From Methylotenera versatilis 79 (lineage in GTDB: Bacteria; Pseudomonadota; Gammaproteobacteria; Burkholderiales; Methylophilaceae): DNA of 64,000 nucleotides. The stretch is taken from the NCBI RefSeq assembly GCF_000384375.1, contig NZ_ARVX01000001.1, positions 620,001 through 684,000 on the forward strand, written 5' to 3'. Position numbers and translations under genes: made by a program. Under the pieces are notes generated by a model. The model was not told the origin of the DNA, searched no databases, and saw nothing but the letters and a program-made list of their open reading frames with translations. Below, piece by piece: positions 1 through 9,121 of the stretch (position 1 is its first letter; every line of letters starts with the position of its first letter).

Positions 1-362
1 GAACCAAAATTGCCAACTGCTGAAGCTTGGAAAGCTTTTTTGAACTCATCAAAACTGCCCCATTTTTTGTTGATTGCATCGGCTAATGCCCCTGTAGGAG
101 CACCGCCGCCATTTGGCTTCAAGCTGCTCCAGAAAAATGTGTGATTCCAAATTTGTGCAGAATTGTTATAAATGCCACCAGATGATTTTTTAATAATTTC
201 TTCAAGGCTACTATTTTCAAACTCAGTACCTTTAATCAAATTATTCAAGTTAGTCACATAGGTTTGGTGATGTTTACCATAGTGAAAATCCAGTGTTTCT
301 TCTGAAATATGCGGTACAAGCGCATTTCTAGCATAGGGTAAAGCTGGTAGTGTATGTTCCAT
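1..362 (-). CDS. sodB: Superoxide dismutase (Fe type), 3' part outside window
   Basis: Read on the minus strand from ATG at 362, about 120 codons are visible before the window edge. SodB converts superoxide to O2 and H2O2 in the cytoplasm. The visible N-terminal half has the family hallmarks: the first metal-ligand His in [10 protein letters not shown], then the helix segment WNHTFFW with the second ligand His, and the start of the NFGSG segment at the edge. The HYGKHH and WNHTFFW wording fits the Fe-type branch, but the Fe/Mn-discriminating C-terminal half is not visible. A good ribosome binding site (AGGAAA) lies just upstream of the start, at about 369-375. It is the last minus-strand gene before the 156-bp gap to xerC. 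Confidence 0.93.
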   Translation of the reverse strand, partial: MEHTLPALPYARNALVPHISEETLDFHYGKHHQTYVTNLNNLIKGTEFENSSLEEIIKKSSGGIYNNSAQIWNHTFFWSSLKPNGGGAPTGALADAINKKWGSFDEFKKAFQASAVGNFG

Positions 363-518
363 TTTGTTTTCCTAACATTGGTTAATGGTTTGTGATTATT
401 AATTTATATAACGTACATTAATATATATTGGGCATTAAGTAATAATTTAAACTACAAATTTAAAGAAAGATTCAATTTTTCTATATTAATTAGCAACAAT
501 TTTTATATTAGCCGCTTC

Positions 519-1463
519 TTAGCGCACTTTTTTAGCGTCCACTTTTTTTGACCTTGGATGCGCCGCATCATAAACTTTACTTAAATGCTGAAAATCTAGA
601 TGCGTATACACTTGAGTGGTACTAATGTTGGCGTGTCCTAGCATTTCCTGCACAGCGCGTAGGTCGCCGCTGGATTGCAGCACATGTGTGGCAAAACTGT
701 GGCGTAACATATGCGGATGCACTGACGAATGAATACCTTGTTTGATTGCCCATTCTTTAATGCGATATTGAATATTGCGCGCTGAAATTCGCCTGCCTTG
801 CAAACTGGTAAATACTGGTTTATTAGCGAATTCATTGACCACAGTTGGGCGCACTGTTAACCAATTTTGGATGGCTTTTATGGCAAAAGCACCTAAGGGC
901 ACGATGCGCGTTTTATTGCCTTTACCCGTTACGGTTACCGTACCTTCTACAAAATCCAGTGCGCTCACATTTAAATTAACCAACTCGCTTAAACGCAAAC
1001 CAGACGAATAAAACAATTCTAAAATCGCATGGTCGCGCGTACTTAACAGGCTATCTTCTTCAATATCTACCAGCTTTGTAGTTTGCTCAATAGATAAAAC
1101 TTGTGGCAAGGTTTGCGCTGATTTTGGTGCACGTAAACCCAATACAGGGTTTTGCGTATAGTCGTGATCGCGAATGAGATAACTAAAAAATCCTCGCCAG
1201 CAAGACAACAGGCGCGCGATGCTTTTTCCACCCAAACCTTTGCTATGTAAGTTCGCGACAAAACGCCTGATGTGCGTATTTTGTATTTCATTTAAGGCTA
1301 TTTCATTACTTAATTGCAATAACTGCGATAAATCCCTAGCGTAATTTTTACGCGTTAATTCGCTTAAACCACGCTCAAAATTTAGAAAATCAAGATATTG
1401 ATTCACCAAGCTTTTAGAAGCTGCATTCTGATCAGATATATCGGTTAAGTGTTGAGTTAGCAT
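519..1463 (-). CDS. xerC: Tyrosine recombinase XerC
   Basis: 314 aa, the usual XerC/XerD length. It resolves chromosome dimers at dif with its partner XerD. The N-terminal SAM-like core-binding domain covers roughly residues 20-105 and the catalytic domain roughly 120-300. The tyrosine recombinase residues are all visible: R157 (GLRLSEL), K181 (GKGNK), H251 and R254 (HPHMLRHSFATH), H277 (LGHANIS) and nucleophile Y286 (QVYTH). XerC is preferred over XerD because it follows dapF and a DUF484 gene, the same order as E. coli dapF-yigA-xerC. The gap to DUF484 is 58 bp, so the three genes are probably one operon. Confidence 0.93.
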   Translation of the reverse strand: MLTQHLTDISDQNAASKSLVNQYLDFLNFERGLSELTRKNYARDLSQLLQLSNEIALNEIQNTHIRRFVANLHSKGLGGKSIARLLSCWRGFFSYLIRDHDYTQNPVLGLRAPKSAQTLPQVLSIEQTTKLVDIEEDSLLSTRDHAILELFYSSGLRLSELVNLNVSALDFVEGTVTVTGKGNKTRIVPLGAFAIKAIQNWLTVRPTVVNEFANKPVFTSLQGRRISARNIQYRIKEWAIKQGIHSSVHPHMLRHSFATHVLQSSGDLRAVQEMLGHANISTTQVYTHLDFQHLSKVYDAAHPRSKKVDAKKVR

Positions 1464-1521
1464 TGGTTTTTGTGATCGACTCCCAATTTAAATAACAAAT
1501 TAAATCAACATTTAGTAAGAT

Positions 1522-2187
1522 TTAAGCAAAAGTCAGCTGTCTAGATAATGCAGCACTCACCAGCTCACCCATTTTATTTAAGAAATCCGTACCCATGTCT
1601 GCATAAAAACGGTTTTCATCTTCACTTGCTAATGCCAAAAATCCGAATAATTGTCCATGACGCAATGGAATGATAGCAAGCGTATTCGCTGAATCTATAA
1701 ACCAATCGTCGCCTACAATCGCAGGCGGCTTACCACAATAAGGCTTGCTCAGCTCAGCAATCCAAGTTTTAACTGCATCAGAAGTTTCGCTAAACACCAA
1801 ATTTGCTTGGCTCGACTGGGCTAACGGCTGCACCCAAATACGCAAACACGTATCGCTTAAGTCAAAAACCTCAGGCAAATCATGGCTAATTAACTGCTCA
1901 ATCGCATCAAAATTTTTCGCTTGATGTAAGCGCAAATTAAACGTATGAATCTTGTTCGCAGACGCATCATTTTCTTGCGCATTCAATACCAGCTCTACAA
2001 ACCTGCCTTCAAGCGCACTGATTTTGTCACGCTGCGCCAATTGTTGTCGTTCTGCCAATGAAATTGTACCGCTACCATGCGGGCTAGGTAGGTGAATATC
2101 TGCTAATAACGCGGCGTTTTCTTCAAAAAATTCAGGGTGATTTTTTAAATAAGTTTTTATTTCGTCTAACTTCATTTCTTCTGACAT
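1522..2187 (-). CDS. DUF484 family protein (YigA-like)
   Basis: 221 aa soluble protein of the DUF484 family, a GAF-like fold of unknown function that accompanies xerC in many proteobacteria. The N-terminus (EIKTYLKNHPEFFEENAALL) is the typical DUF484 opening, with HPSPHG-like text shortly after (LPSPHGSGTISL). The second half, roughly residues 90-215, looks like a GAF-type sensory domain, ending with a FLNKMGELVSAALS helix. It lies 43 bp downstream of dapF and 58 bp upstream of xerC on the same strand. The function is unknown; the recurring neighbourhood suggests a role linked to XerC, which is inference. Confidence 0.85.
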   Translation of the reverse strand: MSEEMKLDEIKTYLKNHPEFFEENAALLADIHLPSPHGSGTISLAERQQLAQRDKISALEGRFVELVLNAQENDASANKIHTFNLRLHQAKNFDAIEQLISHDLPEVFDLSDTCLRIWVQPLAQSSQANLVFSETSDAVKTWIAELSKPYCGKPPAIVGDDWFIDSANTLAIIPLRHGQLFGFLALASEDENRFYADMGTDFLNKMGELVSAALSRQLTFA

Positions 2188-2230
2188 GCATTATTCCCTA
2201 AATTTAGTTATTTATTTTTTTGTATGCTTT

Positions 2231-3061
2231 TTAAAGCTCAATCAATCCTTCAAACACAAACTCAGCGGGCCCAGTCATCATTACTGGCGCAATTTCCCCA
2301 GTCCATGCAATATTCAGTTTTCCACCACGCGTGTTCACTAAAACTGGCGATTGCAAAAGCCCTAATGCAATACCACTCACCGCCGCTGCGCATGCCCCCG
2401 TGCCGCAAGAAAGCGTTTCGCCACTGCCGCGTTCATACACGCGCAGGTTGATTTCATGCGCATTCACAATCTGCATAAACCCCGCATTAACGCGTTGCGG
2501 AAAACTTGTATGCGATTCAATTTGCGGCCCTAATTGCGCTACCTTTGCAGTTTCCACATCACTCACCAACGTAACCGCATGCGGATTGCCCATGGAAACA
2601 GCGGAAATTGTGATGATTTCTGATTGCAACTGCAATGCATACTGCGCTTGCTGATTTGACGCAGCAAAAGGAATACGCGCCGGTTCAAAAATAGGCGCAC
2701 CCATATTCACCGTTACTTGTCCGTCCATTTGCAATTGCAACACAATAATGCCACTAGCCGTTTCAACCGTTATTTCACGTTTATCGGTTAAACCTTTTTC
2801 TGCGACAAATCTGGCAAAGCAACGTGCGCCGTTTCCGCACTGCTCCACCTCGCCACCATCTGCATTAAAAATGCGATATTTAAAATCGACATCCGCTGAT
2901 GTGCTTTTTTCAACCATTAACAATTGATCGCATCCAACCCCAAAATAGCGATTGGCGATTTGCTTAATCTGGCTTGCATTTAGCGTGACAATTTGTGAAT
3001 AACTGTCGATGACGACAAAATCATTGCCCGCGCCTTGCATTTTTGTGAACTTAACTTGCAT
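2231..3061 (-). CDS. dapF: Diaminopimelate epimerase
   Basis: 276 aa, full length. DapF interconverts LL- and meso-diaminopimelate, giving the precursor of lysine and of peptidoglycan cross-links. The two catalytic cysteines lie in their conserved contexts: C75 in EQCGNGARC and C219 in [11 protein letters not shown]. The N-terminal [13 protein letters not shown] motif is also typical. The ATG at 3061 gives the canonical N-terminus. It is the first gene of the probable dapF-DUF484-xerC operon and is divergent from metK across a 159-bp intergenic region. Confidence 0.96.
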   Translation of the reverse strand: MQVKFTKMQGAGNDFVVIDSYSQIVTLNASQIKQIANRYFGVGCDQLLMVEKSTSADVDFKYRIFNADGGEVEQCGNGARCFARFVAEKGLTDKREITVETASGIIVLQLQMDGQVTVNMGAPIFEPARIPFAASNQQAQYALQLQSEIITISAVSMGNPHAVTLVSDVETAKVAQLGPQIESHTSFPQRVNAGFMQIVNAHEINLRVYERGSGETLSCGTGACAAAVSGIALGLLQSPVLVNTRGGKLNIAWTGEIAPVMMTGPAEFVFEGLIEL

Positions 3062-3220
3062 TTTTACCTCAATCAGTTACTTATATTCTACCAAATTTGA
3101 GTGTTTACAAGTGGTTAACCATGTACAATCCGTAATCCAACAGTGATTAACAATATTTGCTTCAGCCTTTAGTCGATATTGTTTTCTCTTTTATTAAATT
3201 AAGTTTTCAAGGCGCAACTC

Positions 3221-4384
3221 ATGAATGAATACCTATTTACCTCAGAATCTGTTTCTGAGGGCCATCCAGACAAACTCGCAGACCAAGTTTCAGACAGCAT
3301 TTTAGATGCTATTTTAGTGCAAGATCCAACCGCACGCGTGGCTGCGGAAACCTTGGCTAATACTGGTTTAGTCGTATTAGCAGGCGAAATCACAACTACA
3401 GCCAACGTTGATTATATTAAAGTAGCGCGCGATACCATTAAACGCATTGGTTACGACAACACAGAATACGGCATCGACTACAAAGGTTGTGCCGTATTAG
3501 TTGCTTACGACAAACAATCGCCAGACATCGCACAAGGCGTAGATGGCGCGCAGGATGACCCGCTAGACCAAGGCGCAGGCGACCAAGGTTTAATGTTTGG
3601 TTATGCCGTTGATGAAACACCGCAGTTGATGCCGTTACCAATCTGGTTAAGCCACCGTTTAATGGAACGCCAAGCGCAACTGCGTAAAGATGGTCGCTTG
3701 CCGTGGTTACGTCCAGATGCCAAAAGTCAGGTAACTGTGCAATATGTTGACGGTAAACCATACAAAATTGATACGGTTTTAGTTTCTACGCAGCATTCGC
3801 CTGAAATCAGCTTAGAAGATATTCGTGAAGCGACGATTGAGGAAATTATCAAACCAATGTTGCCTAAAGAGTTGATCAAAGGTGATATTAAGTTTTTAGT
3901 GAATCCTACAGGTCGCTTTGTCATCGGCGGCCCACAAGGTGATTGCGGTTTAACAGGCCGTAAAATTATTGTCGACACCTACGGTGGCGCTGCACCTCAT
4001 GGCGGCGGTGCATTCTCTGGTAAAGATCCTTCAAAAGTAGACCGAAGCGCGGCTTACGCAGGTCGTTATGTGGCAAAAAATATTGTGGCTGCAGGTTTAG
4101 CCTCACGTTGCTTAGTACAAGTCAGTTACGCGATTGGTGTTGCACAACCGACTTCAGTGATGGTTGAAACTTATGGAACTGGTAAGGTTTCCAATGAAGT
4201 ATTAACGCAATTAGTGCGCGAACATTTTGACTTGCGCCCTAAAGGCATTGTGAAAATGTTAGATTTATTACGTCCGATTTACACTAAAACCGCAGCTTAT
4301 GGCCACTTTGGCCGTGATGAGCCAGAGTTTACATGGGAAGCGACAGATAAAGCTGCAATATTGAAAGCAGCTGCAGGGCTATAA
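3221..4384 (+). CDS. metK: S-adenosylmethionine synthetase
   Basis: 387 aa, normal MetK length. It makes SAM from methionine and ATP. The N-terminus reads [21 protein letters not shown], with the catalytic His of the EGHPDK motif. Later motifs include [12 protein letters not shown] and the glycine-rich loop [15 protein letters not shown] that closes over the active site. The 5' region is 159 bp long and shared with dapF; no SAM riboswitch is recognisable there. It is followed by a hairpin and the separately promoted riboswitch-ahcY unit, so synthesis of SAM and removal of SAH are adjacent but separately controlled. Confidence 0.97.
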   Translation: MNEYLFTSESVSEGHPDKLADQVSDSILDAILVQDPTARVAAETLANTGLVVLAGEITTTANVDYIKVARDTIKRIGYDNTEYGIDYKGCAVLVAYDKQSPDIAQGVDGAQDDPLDQGAGDQGLMFGYAVDETPQLMPLPIWLSHRLMERQAQLRKDGRLPWLRPDAKSQVTVQYVDGKPYKIDTVLVSTQHSPEISLEDIREATIEEIIKPMLPKELIKGDIKFLVNPTGRFVIGGPQGDCGLTGRKIIVDTYGGAAPHGGGAFSGKDPSKVDRSAAYAGRYVAKNIVAAGLASRCLVQVSYAIGVAQPTSVMVETYGTGKVSNEVLTQLVREHFDLRPKGIVKMLDLLRPIYTKTAAYGHFGRDEPEFTWEATDKAAILKAAAGL

Positions 4385-4443
4385 TGCCAGTTTTATGAAT
4401 GAAATCATTGCTTTACAAAAGCAGTGGTTTCATTATAATGGCA
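4385..4443 (+). other. Long hairpin after metK overlapping the ahcY promoter
   Basis: An inverted repeat of 15 bp, two of the pairs G-U in RNA, has arms 4399-4413 and 4419-4433 around a TACAA loop. It is flanked by an outer TGCCA/TGGCA pair (4385-4389/4439-4443). There is no T-run behind it, so it does not look like a standard intrinsic terminator. It may protect the metK 3' end or weaken readthrough. The right arm overlaps the predicted ahcY promoter. Confidence 0.6.
4412..4439 (+). promoter_or_regulatory. Predicted sigma-70 promoter of the riboswitch-ahcY unit
   Basis: The -35 box TTTACA (4412-4417) and a perfect -10 box TATAAT (4434-4439) are separated by 16 bp. The expected start near 4446 lies about 20 nt before the riboswitch aptamer, as expected for a riboswitch leader. 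This is a prediction from box match only. Confidence 0.6.
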
Positions 4444-4466
4444 AGCTAATTTTTAGTAGTATTGAT

Positions 4467-4597
4467 AACCGAGGAACGTTGCGAGGTTTGTTTCATACAA
4501 ATCCCAGGCTCGGTTTACAAGTTAAATCAAAATATTGGTTAACTTGTAACGGCGTTCACCTAATTTAAACCGTGCCAGACACGGGATTTGGGTGAAC
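4467..4597 (+). promoter_or_regulatory. S-adenosylhomocysteine (SAH) riboswitch with expression platform
   Basis: The aptamer spans about 4467-4560. P1 pairs AACCGAG (4467-4473) with CTCGGTT (4509-4515). P2 pairs 4485-4490 with 4498-4503. P4 pairs ACAAGTTAA (4517-4525) with TTAACTTGT (4539-4547). The pseudoknot pairs GAACG (4474-4478) with CGTTC (4553-4557). The conserved CCGAGGA, CAGGCTCGG and AACGGCG..CACC blocks match the known SAH riboswitch class, and the pseudoknot differs from the common GAGCG/CGCTC as a paired change. Downstream, GGTGAAC (4591-4597) can pair with GTTCACC (4554-4560), which would break the pseudoknot. In this class SAH binding turns ahcY on. The exact output here (termination or translation) is not clear, because no U-run follows the hairpin directly. 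Confidence 0.93.
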
Positions 4598-4677
4598 AAA
4601 AACCGTTATAGTTTTTTCAAGCTTAATCCGGTTTGCTCTCAATATCCCCAGTCTGGTCACACTTCAAGGAATTGAAA

Positions 4678-6087
4678 ATGAACACTGTGACTGATGTCAA
4701 AGACTATGTGATTGCTGATATTAATTTAGCAACATTCGGTCGTAAAGAAATCGCTATTGCTGAAACAGAAATGCCAGGTTTAATGGCTATTCGCGAAGAG
4801 TACGCAATTGCACAACCACTTAAAGGCGCGCGCATCACTGGCTCGTTACACATGACCATTCAAACTGCTGTACTGATTGAAACGCTTAAAGATTTGGGCG
4901 CAGAAGTACGTTGGGCATCATGTAATATCTACTCTACACAAGACCATGCTGCGGCTGCGATTGCTGCTGGCGGCACACCGGTTTTCGCGGTAAAAGGCGA
5001 AACATTGACCGAATATTGGGATTACACGCATCGCATTTTTGAATGGACTGATGGCGGCTATTCAAACATGATTTTAGATGACGGCGGCGATGCGACATTA
5101 TTGCTACATCTTGGTACGCGCGCTGAAAAAGATTTATCCGTTGTTTCTAAACCGACTAGCGAAGAAGAAATCTGTTTATTCGATGCCATTAAAGCAAAAC
5201 TAAAAACAGACCCAACTTGGTATTCAACACGTTTAGCGCAAATTATTGGCGTAACTGAAGAAACCACCACTGGCGTGCACCGCTTGTATCAAATGCATAA
5301 AGAAGGCAAATTGGCTTTCCCAGCAATCAACGTAAACGATTCAGTGACTAAATCAAAATTCGATAACTTATATGGTTGCCGCGAATCATTAGTCGATGCG
5401 ATCAAACGCGCAACAGATGTGATGATTGCAGGCAAAGTAGCTGTTGTTGCTGGTTACGGAGATGTGGGTAAAGGTTCTGCACAAGCATTGCGTGCATTAT
5501 CTGCCCAAGTTTGGGTGACAGAAGTTGATCCAATCTGTGCGTTACAAGCAGCAATGGAAGGTTACCGTGTCGTTACAATGGATTATGCTTGTGAGCATGG
5601 TGATATTTTTGTGACTGCAACAGGCAATTACCACGTGATTACGCATGACCACATGGCAAAAATGAAAGATCAAGCAATTGTGTGTAATATTGGTCACTTC
5701 GACAATGAAATTGACGTTGCTTCACTTGAAAAATATGAGTGGGATGAAATCAAGCCACAAGTGGATCATGTGATTTTCCCTAATGGTAAAAAAATCATTC
5801 TGTTGGCACAAGGTCGTTTGGTAAATTTAGGTTGCGGTACAGGCCATCCAAGCTACGTGATGAGCTCAAGCTTTGCCAATCAAACGATTGCGCAAATCGA
5901 GTTATTTACGCGCCAAGCGGATTATCCAGTCGGTGTTTATGTATTACCAAAACATTTAGATGAAAAAGTCGCTGTGTTGCAATTGAGAAAATTAAATGCA
6001 CAATTGACAAGATTATCTGAAACGCAAGCGGCTTATATTGGCGTTTCGCAAGATGGTCCTTTTAAGCCTGATACTTATCGTTATTAA
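4678..6087 (+). CDS. ahcY: Adenosylhomocysteinase (SAH hydrolase)
   Basis: It hydrolyses SAH reversibly to adenosine and homocysteine, using tightly bound NAD, and so removes the product inhibitor of methyltransferases. The reading frame is open from a TTG at 4633, but ATG 4678 is preferred: it has AAGGA at 4666-4670, gives [18 protein letters not shown] and yields 469 aa, the common proteobacterial length. Visible motifs include [28 protein letters not shown], the NAD-binding [21 protein letters not shown], and the C-terminal KPDTYRY that supplies the lysine and tyrosine contacts to NAD of the neighbouring subunit. The gene is preceded by the SAH riboswitch and followed by a small membrane-protein gene and metF. 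Confidence 0.98.
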   Translation: MNTVTDVKDYVIADINLATFGRKEIAIAETEMPGLMAIREEYAIAQPLKGARITGSLHMTIQTAVLIETLKDLGAEVRWASCNIYSTQDHAAAAIAAGGTPVFAVKGETLTEYWDYTHRIFEWTDGGYSNMILDDGGDATLLLHLGTRAEKDLSVVSKPTSEEEICLFDAIKAKLKTDPTWYSTRLAQIIGVTEETTTGVHRLYQMHKEGKLAFPAINVNDSVTKSKFDNLYGCRESLVDAIKRATDVMIAGKVAVVAGYGDVGKGSAQALRALSAQVWVTEVDPICALQAAMEGYRVVTMDYACEHGDIFVTATGNYHVITHDHMAKMKDQAIVCNIGHFDNEIDVASLEKYEWDEIKPQVDHVIFPNGKKIILLAQGRLVNLGCGTGHPSYVMSSSFANQTIAQIELFTRQADYPVGVYVLPKHLDEKVAVLQLRKLNAQLTRLSETQAAYIGVSQDGPFKPDTYRY

Positions 6088-6127
6088 GTTTTAAAATTAT
6101 TTAATTAAAGAAAAAGGAAGCAGACAC

Positions 6128-6472
6128 ATGAAACTACTCATCGGATGGTTGCTAAATGCTTTGGCATTATTGGCTGTTGCATACTTTGTACCGGGTATTC
6201 ATGTGTCTAGCTTTACCTATGCCTTAATCGCGGCAGCGGTAATCGGCTTAGCCAATATACTGATCAAACCTATTTTATTGATACTGACATTACCTGTGAC
6301 TATTTTGACATTAGGTTTATTTATCTTTGTGATCAATGGCTTAATGTTTTGGCTGGCAGGTTATTTTTTACAAGGTTTTGATGTAAAGACAATTACTGCT
6401 GGCATTATTGGCGCGATTGTTTACAGTATTATTTCGTGGATTTTAAGCGCAATTGTGACTGACAAAAAATAG
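6128..6472 (+). CDS. Phage holin superfamily IV membrane protein (YvlD/PF04020 type)
   Basis: 114 aa, almost entirely hydrophobic, with about four transmembrane helices and the family phrase ANILIKPILLILTLPVTILTLG in its centre (quoted here in two parts: ANILIKPILLIL and TLPVTILTLG). Such proteins are called phage holin family in databases but are ordinary chromosomal genes with no known role. It sits between ahcY (40 bp) and metF (62 bp) on the same strand, a setting I recall from other betaproteobacteria, so it is probably co-transcribed. A purine-rich stretch (AAAAAGGAAG) at 6111-6120 serves as ribosome binding site. There are no other phage genes here, so it should not be read as a prophage remnant. 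Confidence 0.85.
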   Translation: MKLLIGWLLNALALLAVAYFVPGIHVSSFTYALIAAAVIGLANILIKPILLILTLPVTILTLGLFIFVINGLMFWLAGYFLQGFDVKTITAGIIGAIVYSIISWILSAIVTDKK

Positions 6473-6534
6473 GCTCATTAATAAGCAACCCGAACAACAT
6501 AGAAAATCTAAAAACAAAAAAGTTAACGCAAAAA

Positions 6535-7374
6535 ATGAAGCAAAATATTCCATTAAGTTTTGAGTTTTTTCCGCCAAAAACGGCGGAAGGCATCGCCAAT
6601 TTACGCGAAACACGCACACAACTAGCCAAATTCAATCCTGAATTCTTCTCAGTAACCTTTGGTGCAGGCGGTTCTACTACTGATCGTACTAAAGAAACCG
6701 TATTTGAGATTCAAGCAGATGGCTACCAAGCGGCGCCGCATATTTCTTGTATTTCTTCCAGCAAAGATGAGATTCGCGCATTACTCTCAGCTTACCAAGC
6801 TAAAGGCATCAAACGTTTAGTTACCCTGCGCGGAGACGTGCCATCGGGCGAAGTGAGTGTGGGTGATTTTAAATATGCGAATGAACTGGTGAATTTTATC
6901 CGCCAAGAAACTGGTGATTGGTTTCATTTGGAAGTTGCTGCTTACCCAGAGTTTCACCCAGAAGCGTTATCTGCCGCGAAAGACATGGCTAACTTTAAAC
7001 GTAAAGTAGACGCTGGCGCTGATTCTGCCATCACGCAATATTTTTACAATGCAGATGCTTATTTTAGATTTGTCGAAAGTTGTGACTCGGACAGCATCAC
7101 CATACCGATTGTGCCAGGCATTATGCCAATTTATAACTACACACAATTGGCTCGATTCTCTGGCGTTTGTGGCGCGGAAATCCCACGTTGGCTACGTTTG
7201 CGTTTAGAAGCTTATGCAGATGATATGCCGTCTTTACGGGCGTTGGGTATTGATGTGGTGAGCGAACTATGTGAAACGTTACTGAGCTGGGGCGTACCGA
7301 GCTTACACTTTTACACGTTGAATCAAGCGGGTGTCATTTCTAAAATTATTGATAATTTAAACAGTAAAAACTAG
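6535..7374 (+). CDS. metF: 5,10-methylenetetrahydrofolate reductase
   Basis: 279 aa TIM-barrel flavoprotein. It reduces methylene-THF to methyl-THF, the methyl donor for homocysteine remethylation. It opens with PLSFEFFPPKTAEGIANL, carrying the catalytic Glu of the FEFFPPK motif. Further family text includes SVTFGAGGSTTDRT, KRLVTLRGDVPSG, DAGADSAITQYFYN and VPGIMPIYNYTQL. The arrangement ahcY-holin-metF closes the homocysteine, methionine, SAM, SAH cycle together with metK upstream. Transcription ends at the strong hairpin 7397-7443. Confidence 0.96.
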   Translation: MKQNIPLSFEFFPPKTAEGIANLRETRTQLAKFNPEFFSVTFGAGGSTTDRTKETVFEIQADGYQAAPHISCISSSKDEIRALLSAYQAKGIKRLVTLRGDVPSGEVSVGDFKYANELVNFIRQETGDWFHLEVAAYPEFHPEALSAAKDMANFKRKVDAGADSAITQYFYNADAYFRFVESCDSDSITIPIVPGIMPIYNYTQLARFSGVCGAEIPRWLRLRLEAYADDMPSLRALGIDVVSELCETLLSWGVPSLHFYTLNQAGVISKIIDNLNSKN

Positions 7375-7396
7375 AAAAACAGATTGATTTAGCTAA

Positions 7397-7443
7397 AAAA
7401 ATGGGCAAGTTGAATATTTAAGTTATTCAACTTGCCCATTTTT
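7397..7443. terminator. Bidirectional intrinsic terminator between metF and smg
   Basis: A perfect 20-bp inverted repeat (7397-7416 with 7424-7443) surrounds a 7-nt loop. A-rich and T-rich ends mean that a U-run follows the hairpin in both directions. It lies between the convergent genes metF (+) and smg (-) and probably terminates both. Confidence 0.92.
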
Positions 7444-7486
7444 ATAAATTTTAATACGTTAAGTACTAGGTTTAAAATCTAATCAA

Positions 7487-7945
7487 TCAATGAATAGCCA
7501 ATCCACGCGGGTTAAACAAAGCATCTTCTACAAACAGATAATCTTTTTCGCGGCCTTCATTCCACAGAGCAATCATTGAAATCCAACGCATCTCTTCAAC
7601 CGTAATCACTTGTTGTTTAAGCGCCATCGCACGATCAATAATCAAATCGCGTTCCATATCGTTAATGACATTGGCTTGCTGTAAAAACAAGATAAAGCCG
7701 ATGCCTTCAGTATTAATCTTCTTTAATTCCGTATCCGAAAATACGCGAATACCTGAGTGTTTATGTGAGTAATGCAGCGCAGGCTCGGTTAACCTTGATT
7801 TCATTTCCGCATACCAATCAAACGCGCCTGTAATATCAGACGAGTCAAATCCAGCAGCTGAAAGCTCCTGCTCCATCACATCACTATCTAATGTTGCATG
7901 ATGCGAAAAATAATTTTCAAACATGAACACTAACACTTCAAACAT
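7487..7945 (-). CDS. smg: Smg family protein (DUF494)
   Basis: 152 aa, the usual length of the Smg/DUF494 family. It begins MFEVLVFMFENYF, the family signature, followed by an acidic helical body. In many proteobacteria the gene follows dprA, as here (45 bp gap), in the LysM-dprA-smg order. The function is unknown. The start ATG at 7945 is preceded by a purine-rich site (AGGAGATGCT in minus-strand reading). Confidence 0.92.
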   Translation of the reverse strand: MFEVLVFMFENYFSHHATLDSDVMEQELSAAGFDSSDITGAFDWYAEMKSRLTEPALHYSHKHSGIRVFSDTELKKINTEGIGFILFLQQANVINDMERDLIIDRAMALKQQVITVEEMRWISMIALWNEGREKDYLFVEDALFNPRGLAIH

Positions 7946-7990
7946 AGCATCTCCTGGCTATCAATTTGGACTATTTATTGCTGGCACTCA

Positions 7991-9100
7991 CTACACTAAC
8001 CGTTGATATTTGCCGCCGCTCAAGGTCGTTATTTTGCCTTCTAGCTCCATCACCATAAGCATGGCGGAAAGCGCTTCTGTAGTCAATCCAGAGGCCGTTA
8101 GAATTGTTTCGAAATTAATCGCGTCAAAACCCATGCAAGCCAATACAGCATTGGGTTCTGATGAATTTTGGCTTGATTCGCCCATTAGCCCCAACGGGCT
8201 AATGCTCGGTAACAAATTTTTTAGTTCTTCTACAATATCTTCGGTGCTTTCAACTAACTTAGCGCCATTCTTAATCAATTGATGGCACCCTTTTGCCACA
8301 GGCGAATGAATTGAACCTGGAATGGCAAAAACCTCACGCCCTTGCTCTACTGCCATGCGCGCAGTAATTAAAGAGCCACTCTCCACATTTGCCTCTACCA
8401 CCAAACAGCCTAAACTCAAGCCACTGATAATTCGATTGCGACGGGGAAAGTTTTGCGCTTTTGACGGCGTGCCTAATGGAAACTCAGATAGAATCAAGCC
8501 ACGTTCTGCAATCTTATGTGCCAAATCACGATGTCTAGCGGGATACACGATATCTAAACCAGTGCCGACTACCGCAATCGTTGCACCATTTGCTTTCAAT
8601 GCGCCACGATGTGCTGCAGCATCAATACCTAACGCCATACCACTCACCACGCATAGACCATAATTGCACAAGCTGGCGGCAAAATCTTCGGCATTTTTTT
8701 CACCTTGCGGCGTGCTGCTTCGGCTACCGACTATCGCAATAGAGGGATGATTCAGCCAATGCAAATCACCAATTGCATACAATAATGCGGGCGGATTGCT
8801 GATTTCTAATAAACGTTGAGGGTAAGTGTCATCCGCCAACGTAACAATGTGCGCATTGTCTCTTTGTAGCCAATCAAGTGTGGATTGAATTAGTTCGACA
8901 TTGATACCATTTGAGATTTTTTGCGCAACGCTGTCATCAACCACTTCGCGTAACTGATGACTTTTAGCGCTGAAAATTGCTTCGGGCGAGCCAAACCTTG
9001 CCAATAACTGACAGATACCCGCACTACCTAGGCCAGCAATGAAATTGAGAGAAACCCAAAGTGCAACATCATTTTCTTGCATGTTGGCTTTGGTTAACAT
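7991..9100 (-). CDS. dprA: DNA processing protein DprA
   Basis: 369 aa. DprA binds incoming single-stranded DNA during natural transformation and loads RecA. An N-terminal SAM-like domain is followed by the Rossmann-like core with the motifs IAIVGSRSSTPQG, VVSGMALGIDAAAHRGAL, SEFPLGTPSKAQNFPRRNRIISGLS (quoted in parts: SEFPLGTPSK and FPRRNRIISGLS) and GSLITARMAVEQGREVFAIPG (in parts: GSLITARMA and EVFAIPG). A C-terminal winged helix of the DprA_WH type ends the protein. It is flanked by the LysM gene (21 bp upstream) and smg (45 bp downstream), probably one operon. Confidence 0.95.
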   Translation of the reverse strand: MLTKANMQENDVALWVSLNFIAGLGSAGICQLLARFGSPEAIFSAKSHQLREVVDDSVAQKISNGINVELIQSTLDWLQRDNAHIVTLADDTYPQRLLEISNPPALLYAIGDLHWLNHPSIAIVGSRSSTPQGEKNAEDFAASLCNYGLCVVSGMALGIDAAAHRGALKANGATIAVVGTGLDIVYPARHRDLAHKIAERGLILSEFPLGTPSKAQNFPRRNRIISGLSLGCLVVEANVESGSLITARMAVEQGREVFAIPGSIHSPVAKGCHQLIKNGAKLVESTEDIVEELKNLLPSISPLGLMGESSQNSSEPNAVLACMGFDAINFETILTASGLTTEALSAMLMVMELEGKITTLSGGKYQRLV

Positions 9101-9121
9101 GACTTAACTATGTCAGTACTC

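Noticed and set aside
6128-6472. Prophage element suggested by the name phage holin family
   Set aside because: Single chromosomal membrane-protein gene between ahcY and metF with no other phage genes, integrase or att-like repeats.
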